In this document: positions 36,676 through 47,887 of the stretch, piece after piece
Numbering within the stretch: the first letter of the stretch is position 1
Layout: each line of letters opens with the position of its first letter
From: Laguncularia racemosa
Taxonomy: Eukaryota; Streptophyta; Magnoliopsida; Myrtales; Combretaceae
Reading direction: 5' to 3'
Length of the DNA: 64,000 nucleotides
Assembly: GCA_037954665.1 (NCBI GenBank)
Contig: JBBMOL010000016.1
Coordinates: 496,001-560,000, forward strand
The notes under the pieces: generated by a model
Database searches by the model: none
What the model saw: only the letters and a program-made list of their open reading frames with translations
What the model was told of the DNA's origin: nothing
Made by a program: the position numbers and the translations under genes

Positions 36676-38449
36676 TAGTGCAAGGAACAGTAAAACTTCC
36701 CTGATCTCTTTGTTTTCTTGGCAAATTGGATAAATTCTTCTGTAAGATCATAGAACACTCCCCTGTAAGCATTACAGATTCATTCCCATCTATCTTTCTC
36801 TTCTTGGTGAGCAAATCCTTCATGAATCTAGCATATGAAGGCATTTGCTGAAGTGCCTCTGCAAAAGGAATGTTAATTTGCAATTTTTTAAAGACTTCTA
36901 AAAATTTAGCAAATTGTGAATCCAATTGTTGTTGCTTCAGCCTTCTTGGGAAAGGAATAGGAGGAACATATGCTTTCACTTTTGGTGAATTTTGCTTTGG
37001 TTCCTCTTCCTTTTGTTTCCCTTTATCTTTCTCTAGGTTAACCTCCTCTTCCTCAAGTTTCTTATCAACTAATTCCTTACCACTTAGCATAATAGCATTT
37101 ACACCCTTAGGATTCTGCTCAGTATTGCTAGGTAAAGACCTAGATGCTCTATTACTCAACTGTTGAGACATTTGACTAAGCTGATTTTCAAGATTCCTAA
37201 TGGTGGCTTGTTGATTTTGCAACATTGTGTTAGTCTTTTGCATATAACTTATCATGAGTTCTTCCATTTTAGACTGACCTTGCTGAGAAGATGTATTATG
37301 ATTAAGATATTATTGATGGGGAATATTATGATTAGGACCTTGCTTTTGAAATCCAGGGGGTTTAAGTGCGTTGTTATCATTTCTCTATGAGAAATTTGGA
37401 TGATTACGCCACCCTAGATTGTAGGTGTTTGAATAAGGTCCTTGATTTCCTCTTTGGAAATTGTTGACAAAATTTACTTGCTCTCCTTGGGATGAGGAGG
37501 AAAAGTTTCTAGATGGGCACTCAAGAGTTGAGTGTGGTCCTGAGCATAACTCACAATAAGAAATTTGATTAACATTAAAAGAAGGTGTAGAGGTGAGTTT
37601 ACTTACCTGAGCGGTAAGAGCAGAAATCTGAGCTGTTAAGGTGTCCATGTCATTGACAGATGCCACTCTAGACTTACCTCTTTCATGTTGCCAATTATGT
37701 GCACTAGAGGCCATTTCATCTATCAAAGCACTAGCCTTATCATATGTCTTACTCATTAGTGCAACACCAAAAGCAGCATCTACCAGAGATCTCAATGTGT
37801 CATCTAAACTGAGATAGAATATCTCAATAAGGAGATTATCTGGTAATCTATGATGGGGGCATTTTCTAATTGCCTCCTTGAATCTTTCCCATGCTTCATA
37901 AAGTGATTTAGCACTAAACTTAGTGAAGTTTGTGATGTCATTTCCTAACCTAGTAGTTCTAGCTGGTGGAAAAAATCTCCTTAAAAATTTAGATGAGAGA
38001 TCAACCCAAGTGGTTACAGAGTCTTGTGGCAGTGAATTGTACCAAACTCTAGCTTTTTCTCTCAGTGAAAACGGAAAAAGTTGTAGCCTAATTACATCAT
38101 CAGATACATTATTCATTTTCACTGTATTACAATATTAAAGAAATACTGCAATATGCTCATTAGGACTCTCATTTAGATATACTCCAAATTGATTTTATTG
38201 AACCATTTGAACGAGTGCTGGTTTTAACTCAAAATTGTTAGCCTGAATTGTTGGTCTTCTGATTGCAGGACCTGAAACAACAGGTACCGTATATTCCCGA
38301 AGTGCTCTACCAACACCCTGAATCCGATTGTTGTTCTCATCTGCCATGTTCTCTTCTTTCGTTCTTCTCTGCTCTCTTCTAAGTTGTCGCAAGGTGCGTT
38401 CTATCTCAAGATTAATTAGTAGAAGTTCAGCACTTCTACTCTTGCGCAT
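36575..38449 (-). pseudogene. V gag
   Basis: It starts at ATG 38449 (MRKSRSAELL, IERTLRQLRREQ), with a second start at 38347 (MADENN). Capsid: WYNSLPQDSVTTWVDLSSKFLRRFFPPART and the following LYEAWERFKEAIRKCPHH (frame 38122-37385). A CCHC-like CELCSGPHSTLEC knuckle lies at about 37560. The C-terminal part is the frame 37267-36575, rich in Gln, Lys and Glu. Two TAA stops at about 38195 and 38139 and a stop after position 37385 break it. Confidence 0.85.
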
Positions 38450-38561
38450 AAAAAGAAATTCAAAGAGAACGGAAAACGATCACACAATGATAAGAAAAAT
38501 TAAATAACAAAACAATTGCGCCTAAATTAACAATAGAATCTGAAGATGGTCTAATATTAAT

Positions 38562-38582
38562 CAATCCTCGGCAGTGGGGCCA
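38562..38582 (-). other. V primer binding site (tRNA-Asp type)
   Basis: TGGCCCCACTGCCGAGG and onward on the minus strand, 6 nt inside the 5' LTR. It is a variant of TGGCGCCGTTGCCGGGG, the site matching tRNA-Asp in Athila-type elements. The match is imperfect. Confidence 0.65.
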
Positions 38583-38588
38583 AAAACT

Positions 38589-40153
38589 TGATCCAGGCAA
38601 AAAGAGATACAAAATGAGCGTGAATAAATATCGGCAAGTATATCGGATCGGATCAAGTAATATAGTGAGAGAAGAGTGTCGAACCACGAAGATTGATTAA
38701 GTAATAGACCTATATCAATTTTTACTATTATTTAGGCAATGATATTTGATGAGATCAAATGTGAATGAATTATACTAAATGCGCAAAAAAAGAATTGTGT
38801 TGAAAAATGATGAATTGATGGTGGGAAATAGAATCCACCCTAATTCTACTAATCATATTGCCTTCATGTTATAATAACTCATAGCTATATGGATTTTCAC
38901 AAGAAATTGACAAAACCTTAATCCTTTTTCAAGTTTTAAAGTATCATAACCCCAATTTGATTTAATAGCTCCCACTAATTTAAATCAATGGAGGATTCTA
39001 ATTCACAATCATAAATTTCCCAATTATATGATTGCCTAATATCTTTAAAATAATTTCTCCTAATCCCTTAGTGAAAAATTTAATAAAAATATTGCATTAA
39101 ACACTTAGGTCAATTTCTAATAAAATTCAATAACGCTGCTTCCGCATGAATTATTAAATCTTACTTAGGAATTCCTGATAAAACCTAAATTTCTCTTTCG
39201 AGTCATTTACATTCCTATGCATTGATTTCAATTACAAAATACAATTCATAGCAGGACTTCTTATATGAAAATTCCATATATCTATATGTCCTATAACATG
39301 AATACAATGTCATTTTAGTTTGAATTATGGCTTCATCATGTTTCCCACAAGGATGATTTAGAACATTATGGTATGAATTGCATAAAAACAACTGAAATAA
39401 ATAGGTGCAATGGAATTCATATTGAATAACAAGAATAAACTAATAAATGGCATAAAAGAAAATAAAGTAAATGAAACAAGTGCTATAATCTTCAAGAGTT
39501 GTAGAACTTCAATCTTCCGAAATGATTCCTAGAATTCTTCAATTGAAAGCAAACTTCAGCAAAATAACATTCTTTCTTCAAACTAAAATTTGGAATAACA
39601 TGAAATGTAAAAGAATTAAAGAGAATATAAAATCCTAAGGTTCCTAAGGGAATTCTAATGATTCAAAAGAAAAACAAAGGATGCTAAAACAAAGGATGAT
39701 AACAAGGATGCTAAAACAAATGATTCTAAAACAAAGGATGATCTCAAGGTTCACACAAGGGGCCTATTTATAGATCCAAAGAGGAGGAGGATAAGGTTGA
39801 TCTGAAGAGGAATTGAGTTAGCAAATTAATTAAGATACGATTTTGGAGAGATTTTCGCAATGGATATCCGAGGACCAATGTAGGCCGGCGGCCTTGAATG
39901 TAGGCCGGCTCAAGGCTGGCGGCCTTTGATAGTAGCCCGGCCTAAGGCCGGCGGCCTTCAATGCAATCCTCCGCTCGCTTCTTCAATTTTGTGGAAAACT
40001 CCTCCAATTAACTTGTAATTTACTTTTGGGTCCTCAAAACCTGAATTTTCACAATAAACCCCATTAAATATCATTTCTTTATATTTTCTTATAATATTGA
40101 AATAAATTTAATATAAATCCAAAAGAAAATATAAGTATAATGTGATCTTATCA
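38589..40153 (-). repeat. V 5' LTR
   Basis: 1565 bp. TATA box TATAAATA (minus) at 39772-39765; GC-rich GGCCGGCGG motifs at 39883-39960, about 110-190 bases upstream of it. Compared with the 3' LTR it has an extra GGCCGGCGG copy and an extra copy of a short AAACAAAGGATG-type repeat near 39670-39740. Confidence 0.95.
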
Positions 40154-40158
40154 ACCTC

Positions 40159-40790
40159 AAAAACAAGCTCATGACAAAATTGTGCCAACATTTCAGGATT
40201 AATCACAAGAATTCTACCCCATATTGACCACAAATGAATGGAGCTATAAAAGCGATTAATAAAAATATCAAATGGATTATTGAAAAGATGGTCATTACTT
40301 ACAAAGACTAGCATGAGATCTTACCATTTTCACTTATGACCTATCAGATCTCCATTAGAACATCAACAAGTGCTACACCTTACTCTTTGGCATATGACAC
40401 TGAGGCAGTATTGCCGGTTGAAGTTGAGATTCCATCACTCAGAGTGTTGCTAGGAACTTAACTAAATGAAGCTGATTGGATGAAAAAGCAGTTGACCAAT
40501 TAAGCCTAATTGATAAAAAGAGGTTAGCAACATTATGTCATGGCCAATATTACTAATAAAGAATGGCTAGAGCCTTTAATAAGAGAGTATGATCTTGAAG
40601 TTTCCAAGAGGGTGACTTAGTTTTAAGGAAAATCCTCCCGAATATACAAGATCCTAGAGGGAGGTTTATTTCCAATTATGAGGGGACTATATTTTGTAAA
40701 GAAAGTGTTATTTGAAGGGGCATTAATTTTAAAATGTATGGATGGCCTAGATTTGAAGGACCTTATAAATTCTAATGCAATTAAAATGCA
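40159..40790 (+). pseudogene. X integrase, part after V
   Basis: It continues the core from the TSD: PQMNGA with the catalytic-Glu region altered (Lys/Ala where Y has VVEVAN), IKWIIEKMVITY, TSTSATPYSLAY and LPVEVEIPS. The C-terminal part has FQEGDLVLRKILPN and GRFISNYEG, the GPY/F-type tail also seen in Y. Several stops. Confidence 0.75.
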
Positions 40791-41344
40791 CTATCCTTGA
40801 TGAATCAATGGAATCTTGCTTGAGTTTATTGAAAATATTATCAATCATTGGTCTTTTATGATGTAATTTTTACCATCTACATGTAAAGTTAATATCCTCG
40901 ATGGTTATTAGCATTAGATCGATTATCTCTTGCCTCATCGATAAGTTTCTTCCTCCTTTATTCTTGTTTTATCTTATATACTCAAACATGAGGGAAGCTG
41001 TGAGGAATAAACCAATGATGAAAGATGAAACTCTTCAAATACTCCATCATGGTTTCACCTTTTTTGAAAGGGAGTTTTTTTTGCTATTTCCAGTTAAAGT
41101 CCCAAATAATAGGAGCTAAAGATAAATTTGAGTAAAATGAGTTTAAAGGGTCAAAATTCTAGAACAAAAGATAATCCCAATCTCATATGAGCATAGTTCA
41201 TCCAATGAGGAAAGAGTTAATTCAAGATGGAGGTAAATAAACGGGTGCTTTGAACTTCAAGAAGAGGGTTTATTATTTAAGCTTCACCTGCAAAACCAAG
41301 TAAGATTTTTCACTATTAAAATACATCATGCATTTTTCTACTTA
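40791..41344 (+). other. X 3' untranslated region
   Basis: Noncoding. The stretch 40798-40930 is conserved with 61565-61690 in Y (ATGATGTAATTTT, AAAGTTAATATCCTC), more than expected for decayed spacer, so it may hold a processing or packaging signal. Confidence 0.55.
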
Positions 41345-42060
41345 TTAGTCTATGTAGGATAGTTAGCCTATAGGGGCACTTCCTAAATTATCATCTTTTA
41401 GGGTTGCTAATCTATAGGGATGCTTCCTAGTGTAGGATAGTCAGCTTAGATGGACACTTTCTTGAAATATCATCTTTTAAGGTTGCTAGTCAGTAATAGA
41501 CGTTTTCCTATATAGATTAGTCAACCCACAAGGGTATTATCGTAAAAGTCATCTTTAGGGTTGCTAATCTATAGGGACACTTCCTAGTGTAGGATGATCA
41601 ACCCAAATAGAAACTTTTCCGAATTCATCTTTTATGGTTACTAGTCTATGGAGATGCTCCCCCATTATAGGTTAGTCACCCTACAAAGGCACTTTCCTAA
41701 AACTTTCCTTTTAGGGTTGCTACTATGTAGGGACGCTTCTCAATGTAGGATAGTTAGCTTAAATAGGCACTTCCCTAAAAATTCATCTTTTAGGATTGCT
41801 AATCTAAGGAGACACTTCCCCATTGTAAGTTAGTTGCTTCACAAAGGCACTTTCCTTTTAAGGTTTTTAGTCTATAGAAATGCTTGCCACTGTAGGTTTA
41901 CTAGCTCACATGGGCGCTGTCCTACAATATCATCCTTCTAAGATAGTTAGGCATTCTTAGTATTGGTTAGTTAGCCTATAAGGCACTATCATAAACATCT
42001 TTTGTTAGCTTGCTAGTTCATTAAAATATTTCTTGCATTAGTTTGGATAGCTCGTTAGAG
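41345..42060 (+). repeat. X 3' UTR tandem array, ~78-bp unit
   Basis: About eight degenerate units, anchored on GGTTGCTA-like sequence at 41402, 41481, 41559, 41636, 41715, 41793 and 41862, a spacing of 77-79 apart from the last step (69). Each unit is itself two related halves of about 39 bp. It sits between integrase and the polypurine tract. Confidence 0.85.
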
Positions 42061-42127
42061 TAAACTTTTTAAGCAAAAAAGGCATCTCTTTGGTCTTTAT
42101 GGTAAAGTTTTCTTCAAACTTCACCCT

Positions 42128-42140
42128 AAATAGGGGTACC
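42128..42140 (+). other. X polypurine tract
   Basis: AAATAGGGGTACC directly before the degraded LTR start TATAAATACCTC. It has been weakened by mutation compared with TAAAGAGGAACAG in Y. Confidence 0.6.
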
Positions 42141-44699
42141 TATAAATACCTCATTTTTGCTCTCTCTAGTTTTTCTCTCTCTCTTTTTTAATTAGTTTAT
42201 TTATTATTATTATTATTGTTTTATTTCTTTTAATAAAAAAAATCACAATAAATGCAATTTGTTTGCATTACCAAACTGAGGCACAAGTCAATGGCTTGAT
42301 TGAAAAACACACACATGCATTTCACGAAGACTAAGGTTTAATTCCCCAAATGCATAAATGCACACAAAATTTTTCTAAAACAAAAGCATAGGTCAAAATA
42401 ATAAATGCAATTTGTTTACATTACAAGACCGAGGCACAAACCAACGACCTGTTAGAAAACGTATACGCACAACACACAAGAGACCCGAGATCGATCCCTA
42501 AAATGCATAAGTGCGGTAGTTGTTTTTTTAGAACAGAAGACGTAGGTTAAACCCATGATTTTATCTTCTTCTAGCTTTGGTAGCATGATGAGCTTCCATG
42601 CAAAACTTCCTTCCCAAGCAACTGGCTTCCTTTTCATTTTTTTGCCATATCTTTTTTTTAATCTCACCAAATTAATGGTAATGATGGGAATCAACCTTGT
42701 GGTTCCAGCAGTGGGAAACCTGACTTAGATACATGTGAGTAGAATCCACATATGGCCACATTTTATCTAATAATGTTTTTATTTTGCACTTTAGCAAGTA
42801 CATTCATCGGTTTTACAAGATGGCCAAACATGCACTAAGGATCAACTTGCGGGACATTCTTAGAGTTACATCCAACAACCCACAAATTGTTCAATTGAAG
42901 TGAAGAACCGGCCACTTGAAGACCATTTGTATTTGTAATTGTTGCTTATGAGAATCGGCCATTTTATTTTGTACTTGTAATTTGTGTTTTAGGAATAGGC
43001 CACTTAAGTGGCATCTTTGTAATTTTGGTGTGTTTTTACCCTAATAGGAGCAAGTATAAATATTTGTTAACTAGGGTTTTTAGGGAGCTTTTAACAATTT
43101 GAGAAAATTATACACTTTGTGCCATGAGGGTTCATCCTTTGCATACAAAGATCTCTTATCAATTTCTTTATGAAATTGTGGCGAGAATCAACTTGAATGG
43201 GTTGTGAGTCATATCAATCTTACTCTTGTTGTTTTGAAAATTGTGTTCAGTGAGTAATATCTAAGTACAATTTGTTGGTTACTGATAGTAATCAAAATCT
43301 TATAAGACTTATCACTAGGGCAAGAGCCAAAGGGTTACAAAATTTGGCGATGAGGGTCCTCTTTGAACAAACCAACCCCGAAAATACTTGTATACTAACT
43401 TTTTTCTATTACTTATTTGTTATGCATTCCAGCAGATATACTTGTTAGGTTTTACAGAACGATGGACAAACTCATTAAAAATCAACTTGTGGGTTATTCA
43501 TGGACTGACATAAACTAAAGAAGAACCAGTCTAACAAATTACTCAATTGAATTGAAGAACCGGCCACTTGAAGAACCTTGTACTTGTAATTGTTGTTTTG
43601 AGAACCAGCCATTTCATTTAACATTTGTAATTTCTTTTCTTGGAACCGGCCACCTAAGTCGCTTATTTGTAATTTTCATGTGGTTTTTACCCTAATAAGA
43701 GCAAGTATAAATGCTTGTTAACTAGTGTTTGTATGGATTTTTTGACATTTTGAAAATATCAAACACTTTGCTATGAGGAGAGTCCTTGCATGCAAATTTC
43801 ATCTCTTATTAATTTCATGTGCGGCATTGTAGCGAGATTGGCTTAAGAATTTGTGAGTAATATCAAATTTCTTAAGTTGATTCCAATTATTACTAGTGTG
43901 TCATATCTAGTGAGTGATTGGATTTGTTTTTGTTGTGTTTAAATTTCACGCTAATTAGGGTTCCATATCTAATATAAGGTTCATGCCATTTTAGTTGGAA
44001 ATTGGACTCTATTGTGTTGTTCATTCAACTTGTTTTGGTAGTACAATTGATTTTCATTGTAAATTGCATGAATATCATTTGAAATTTAAGGTTTAAGTAC
44101 TTGTTGGTGTCACACATTTTTGTGGAATTAGTTTGCTGTTCTTGCAATCAAATTGTAGGCACATCATCTTTTTGGTATCAGAGCAAGTTATTCATACAAT
44201 TAAGGTTCACTTGGCAATTGTTCATCACGCCATTTTGAGAACTTGGTTTGATTGAATTCTTTAATTGGTTGTATTCATGTGCTTTGGAATTAAGGCACAT
44301 CAGTTACTTGTTCTTATCACATGAATTAAGGTTGTATATTTTCATATTTGTTCATTTCAATTTGAGATTGAATTCTAGTTTATTTGCATGTTATTCCATT
44401 GAAGATCACACACCTGTTTGTTCTTACATTCATTTAGTGTTCAAACTCGTGAATTAGAATTCTAATTTGAAGTAATTTGACATGCCATTTTGTTGAGGGA
44501 GTTGGTTGTTCACGCCTTATGATTGATGTGTTTGCCATCCAATATATATATATATTGCAAGATCAGCATGATTGGGTGGTGACTCCTATTCTCGAAAAGT
44601 AATTTTTTTTTTCTAATCTTAATTAATCGTTTACACTAAATGAGCATAAGGTTTAATATAAATCGAACTAGGAAAAATTTGAAAAAATTAGACTCAACA
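42141..44699 (+). repeat. X 3' LTR, interrupted
   Basis: It matches the 5' LTR at 42141-42681 (including both 150-bp tandem units) and from about 44560 to 44699 (GGTGGTGAC...ACTCAACA). The middle, including the promoter, has been replaced by the insertion at 42682-44560. Confidence 0.8.
42682..44560 (+). mobile_element. TGATGGG-family LTR fragments inside X LTR
   Basis: Two partial copies of the LTR found complete at 13213-14072: one from 42682 to about 43330 and one from about 43425 to 44166 ending GGCACATCA. The second is followed by TGGTATCAGAGC (44173-44184), a tRNA-Met primer site, and about 350 bp of leader. TATA-like TATAAAT sits at about 43056 and 43706. No coding sequence remains. 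Confidence 0.75.
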
Positions 44700-45125
44700 T
44701 AATGGTTAAGGGTTACATTAGTATAGAGTCAAGAAAAACCTAAGAGAACCACTAAGTACATAGGATCAATAGCTTTTACTACGTACCGGTAAAGTTATCT
44801 TAATTCCAAAATTCACTTGTACTTGTGCTAGTAAGGATGATGTAAGTTAGAGGGTGAAACTTTACATATTTAAGCTTATTTTTCTTATTCTTTCTCCATT
44901 GGCTTTATTGCATTTCATCTTATTGCTTCTTTATTATTTGAGCTATAACTTACATATCAAAGTGTTGCAATATTAGGTAATAAGTTTATAAGCGTGAATA
45001 ATTCTAATATTATATACATGCTTCCGCACTATAATCCGAAAAAGAATTATTTGATTTAAAAGTTAAATTTTATTTATCAACTAATTCACCTCCCCTTAAT
45101 TCTCATGTAGCATCTACACAAAAAT
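44700..45125 (+). repeat. 2-kb direct repeat, copy B, right part
   Basis: Continues copy B after element X; matches copy A from about 9863 to 10300 (GTATAGAGTCAAG..., ending ATCTACACA). Together with 20258-21438 it rebuilds one repeat copy apart from about 85 bp missing at the junction. Confidence 0.75.
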
Positions 45126-46105
45126 TATCTAAAAACGAAACATTTGAAAGAATTTACTAAGATTGACTAATCTAAGCCTTATTTGCTAAAAAGCAGTACA
45201 ACATTGGCTTCTCTAGCACAAATTCTACTTTTCATTTTTCATTCCTTAACACTCCACTAATAGCTATCTGTGAAAAGCTAGGATTGGTATTTAAATTCCA
45301 CTTCCAAGTTCTGTCTACCATTATGTTCCAAAGATAAACCCATTTTAACTACTGTAAAATTTTCCCACCTTACCTGTTAAAACCGAAAAGGAAAGCCTCT
45401 TGAACAATTTCTCAAAAAAGAAGTTGCTTGATAAAAAGGTTGTCTCGGCTTTCAACATGAGTTACTATGTTTAGCTTAATTCCATGCAATCAAAATCTGC
45501 CATGAAACGAAACGATAAAGCAAAAGAGTGAAAGCCATAACCCAAAAGAATTGTGATGCAATCTATTGGTGAAGAAGTAATAGGTGGAAATAAACATTGG
45601 AGAGGGCCGATTCAGGCTCGTGAACTGGTTCGGCCAGTTCAGGCCCGTGAAGCGATCTGGTAAGTTCAAGCTCGTGAACCAGTCCAACTGATTCAAGCTC
45701 GTGAACCGGCCCTTTTGAGGAATTGGCTTGGCGGTTTAAAGGCCGAGTTGTATTACGCAATCTAATGAATCAAAAAGCCTTGAACCAGCTGTCAACCTAC
45801 TAGTTCATGGTCAACTTGAATCGACAAGTCCAACTAGTCGCATATAACCAAAAAAAAATTGAAAACCAAGCCTGACATACGTTGAAAGTTTGAACAACAT
45901 TAAGGAACAACAGAAGAAGGAAAAGATTGAAAAATAGTACCCCGACACACGTTGAAAAAGAAGGAAAAAAATTATCAAAGGAAACAAGAATAGAGTGAAG
46001 AAATTATTGAACTTAAAAAAAAAAAAAAAAGAGAGAGAGAGAAGGCAGCTAAAGAGAAATGCAAAAAGAGGGTATAGGATGAAAATAGTCAAATTTGTGC
46101 TTAGA
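45126..46105. other. Intergenic DNA left of element Z
   Basis: No gene supported. It includes a 27-bp minisatellite (45611-45718) and an A-run followed by (GA)n near 46015-46040. Confidence 0.5.
45611..45718. repeat. 27-bp minisatellite, four units
   Basis: Units start at 45611, 45638, 45665 and 45692 with TTCARGCYCGTGAA. The exact 27-base (nine-codon) spacing makes minus-strand frames look like a repetitive protein, which is probably an artefact. Confidence 0.9.
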
Positions 46106-46895
46106 TGATACGAACCACGCTAACCCGTGACGAAACCCAATACCAATATGTTCGGAATTCGTTGCCTAAGACGCCTAAACACCTAAAGTGGAAACCGCGA
46201 CCCATTGTTTATAAGCAAGACAAGAACCTTGGTATAAAATGAAGACGCCACAATCGGGATGAAAGACCGATTGATAAGTCGGGATGAACGCCACGGAAAT
46301 TAATCCGATAAGTTCGATTTAGTTCTTGAAGAACCAAGAGAGGTGCCTCTCAAAAGTGTTTAATGTTCAAAGATGTATATTCTATGTTATGTCTATTCTA
46401 AACCCTAGGAGCTTTTATACTAGGGTTACAATTCGTGAAAATACAAGCCCAAAACGACGTAGCTTAGATAAGTTGCGTAAAAAAAACACAAGATAGAACA
46501 ATAAAGGCCGGCGGCCTTGAAGAGATACACGGTCGTGTACTTCTAGACGTGTATCTTTCTGTGGATTTTCTTGACTCCATACACGGCCATGCCTTATAGC
46601 TGTGTTTAGCCGTGTATGATTCTGTGTAATCTTGGAATTCCTACACGGTCGTGCCTTGAAAGTACACGCCCTCTTCAACCCGTGTCCGGTGTGACTTGTA
46701 TAAGAGCAAGGGTCTTCCCATGGTTATTCCAATCCGTTCCAACTTCATGATTGCTCCAATCCTTTCCGACTTCATGGGCATCCTTTATTAACCCGTTAAG
46801 TGCTTCCTTGAGTTGTTTCGCTCAGACTTCTTGTGATCGGTCCAGGCGGCACTTCGAGAGGATCCACATTCCTTCTTCTGGCTTGACTCTCATCA
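46106..46895 (-). repeat. Z 3' LTR
   Basis: 790 bp, TGATGAG...GTTCGTATCA on the element strand. TATA box TATAAAAG (minus) at 46419-46412. One GC-rich GGCCGGCGGCCTTGAA copy at 46506-46521 and decayed CACGGCCGTG palindromes at 46527-46670. Confidence 0.92.
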
Positions 46896-47887
46896 CCCCC
46901 TCCTCTTGAAAAGGATTTGTCCTCAAATCGTCACCTACATCAAAAGGACTCAGATCAGTAACATTAAATGTTGCACTTACTTGATATTCACCAGGCAAAT
47001 CTATCTTGTATGCATTGTCATTGATGCGCTCAAGAACTTGAAATGGTCCATCGCCTCTAGGAAGTAGTTTAGATCGACGCTGCATGGAAACCACTCTTTG
47101 CGCATGTGAACCCAAACCCAATCTCCAGGTTCAAAAACAACTTGTCGACGACCCTTGTTGGCTTGTTTCACATACTGCTCTGTTCGTCGCTCAATGTTCA
47201 ACCTTGCCTTCTCGTGGATCTGTTTAACAAATTCGACCTTCTTCGTGCCATCTAAATTAACATACTCAGAAATAGGCAAAGGTGATAAATCTAAAGGAGT
47301 TAGTGGATTAAAACCATATACAATTTCAAAATGAGAAAATTTAGTAGCAGAATGCACTGTACGCTTATAAGCAAATTCAACATGCGGCAAACAATCCTCC
47401 CAACTCTTAATATTCTTTTTAATTACAGCCCTCAACAAAGTAGATAAAGTTCGATTCACTACCTCAGTTTGACCGTCAGTCTGTGGATGTCAAGTAGTAG
47501 AAAACAATAACTTAGTTCCTAACTTAGCCCACAAGGTCTTCCAAAAGTAGCTTAAGAACTTAACATCCCTATCTGATACAATTGTTCTAGGCATACCATG
47601 CAATCGCACAACTTCCCTAAAGAATAAATTAGCAATATTACAAGCATCATCCGTTTTGTGACAAGGAATGAAATGTGACATTTTAGAGAATCTATCAACA
47701 ACTACAAAAATAGAATCCCGACCATGTCTAGACTTGGGTAATCCTAACACAAAGTCCATAGAAATATCTACCCACGTGGGGTGTAAAGCCCTTAAGATTG
47801 GACTCTAGATTTCGCTTGCTTACACGTGACACATCGCTCACAAATCCTCTCAACATCTCGTTTCATGTGAGGCCAATAGAAGTGTTC
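46822..47887 (-). pseudogene. Z integrase
   Basis: Zinc-binding Cys pair in [12 protein letters not shown] (about 47840-47800). Core frame 47759-47490: [10 protein letters not shown] (first Asp), [18 protein letters not shown] (second Asp). After a TGA the same domain continues with [11 protein letters not shown] (Glu) and frame 47459-47001, up to [15 protein letters not shown] frameshift leads to 47121-46822, with [25 protein letters not shown], the GPY/F module, then [14 protein letters not shown] and a tail crossing the polypurine tract into the LTR. All catalytic residues remain but the frame is broken. Confidence 0.9.
46896..46912 (-). other. Z polypurine tract
   Basis: TTTTCAAGAGGAGGGGG on the minus strand, directly before the LTR start TGATGAG. 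It also codes within pol (FQEEG). Confidence 0.85.

Larger units (their letters stand above)
31858..40153 (-). mobile_element. V: Athila-like Ty3/gypsy element, young and deleted
   Basis: An 8.3-kb minus-strand element with perfect TSD ACCTC (31853-31857 and 40154-40158), inserted in the integrase of X. The 1.53- and 1.57-kb LTRs differ by only about 16-18 substitutions by eye, so it is young. It has a tRNA-Asp-type primer site, gag, protease and reverse transcriptase; the RT resembles the Athila type (CPYGTFAFRRMPFGLCNAP). The RNase H end and all of integrase are deleted. Confidence 0.92.
21439..44699 (+). mobile_element. X: Ogre/Tat-like retrotransposon, nested host
   Basis: A plus-strand element spanning 23.3 kb, about 13 kb of it its own. 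It has 2.1-kb LTRs beginning TGTAGACACC, a Tat-type primer site, an extra ORF ahead of gag, gag, protease, an intron-like gap, reverse transcriptase, RNase H, second RNase H, integrase, a 3' UTR with a tandem array, and a polypurine tract. Element V interrupts the integrase (31858-40153) and an LTR fragment interrupts the right LTR. Flanks TAATA and TAATG are a possible TSD with one mismatch, and the outer sequence on both sides is repeat copy B. Confidence 0.82.

Noticed and set aside
36335..36733. 132-codon plus-strand frame
   Set aside because: It is the antisense shadow of the V protease and gag, which have clear motifs on the minus strand.
41345..42060. CRISPR-like array
   Set aside because: Units are contiguous and degenerate with no unique spacers, in a plant retrotransposon 3' UTR.
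45563..45760. Minus-strand repetitive protein
   Set aside because: Its regular pattern comes from the 27-bp minisatellite; no start context or conservation.
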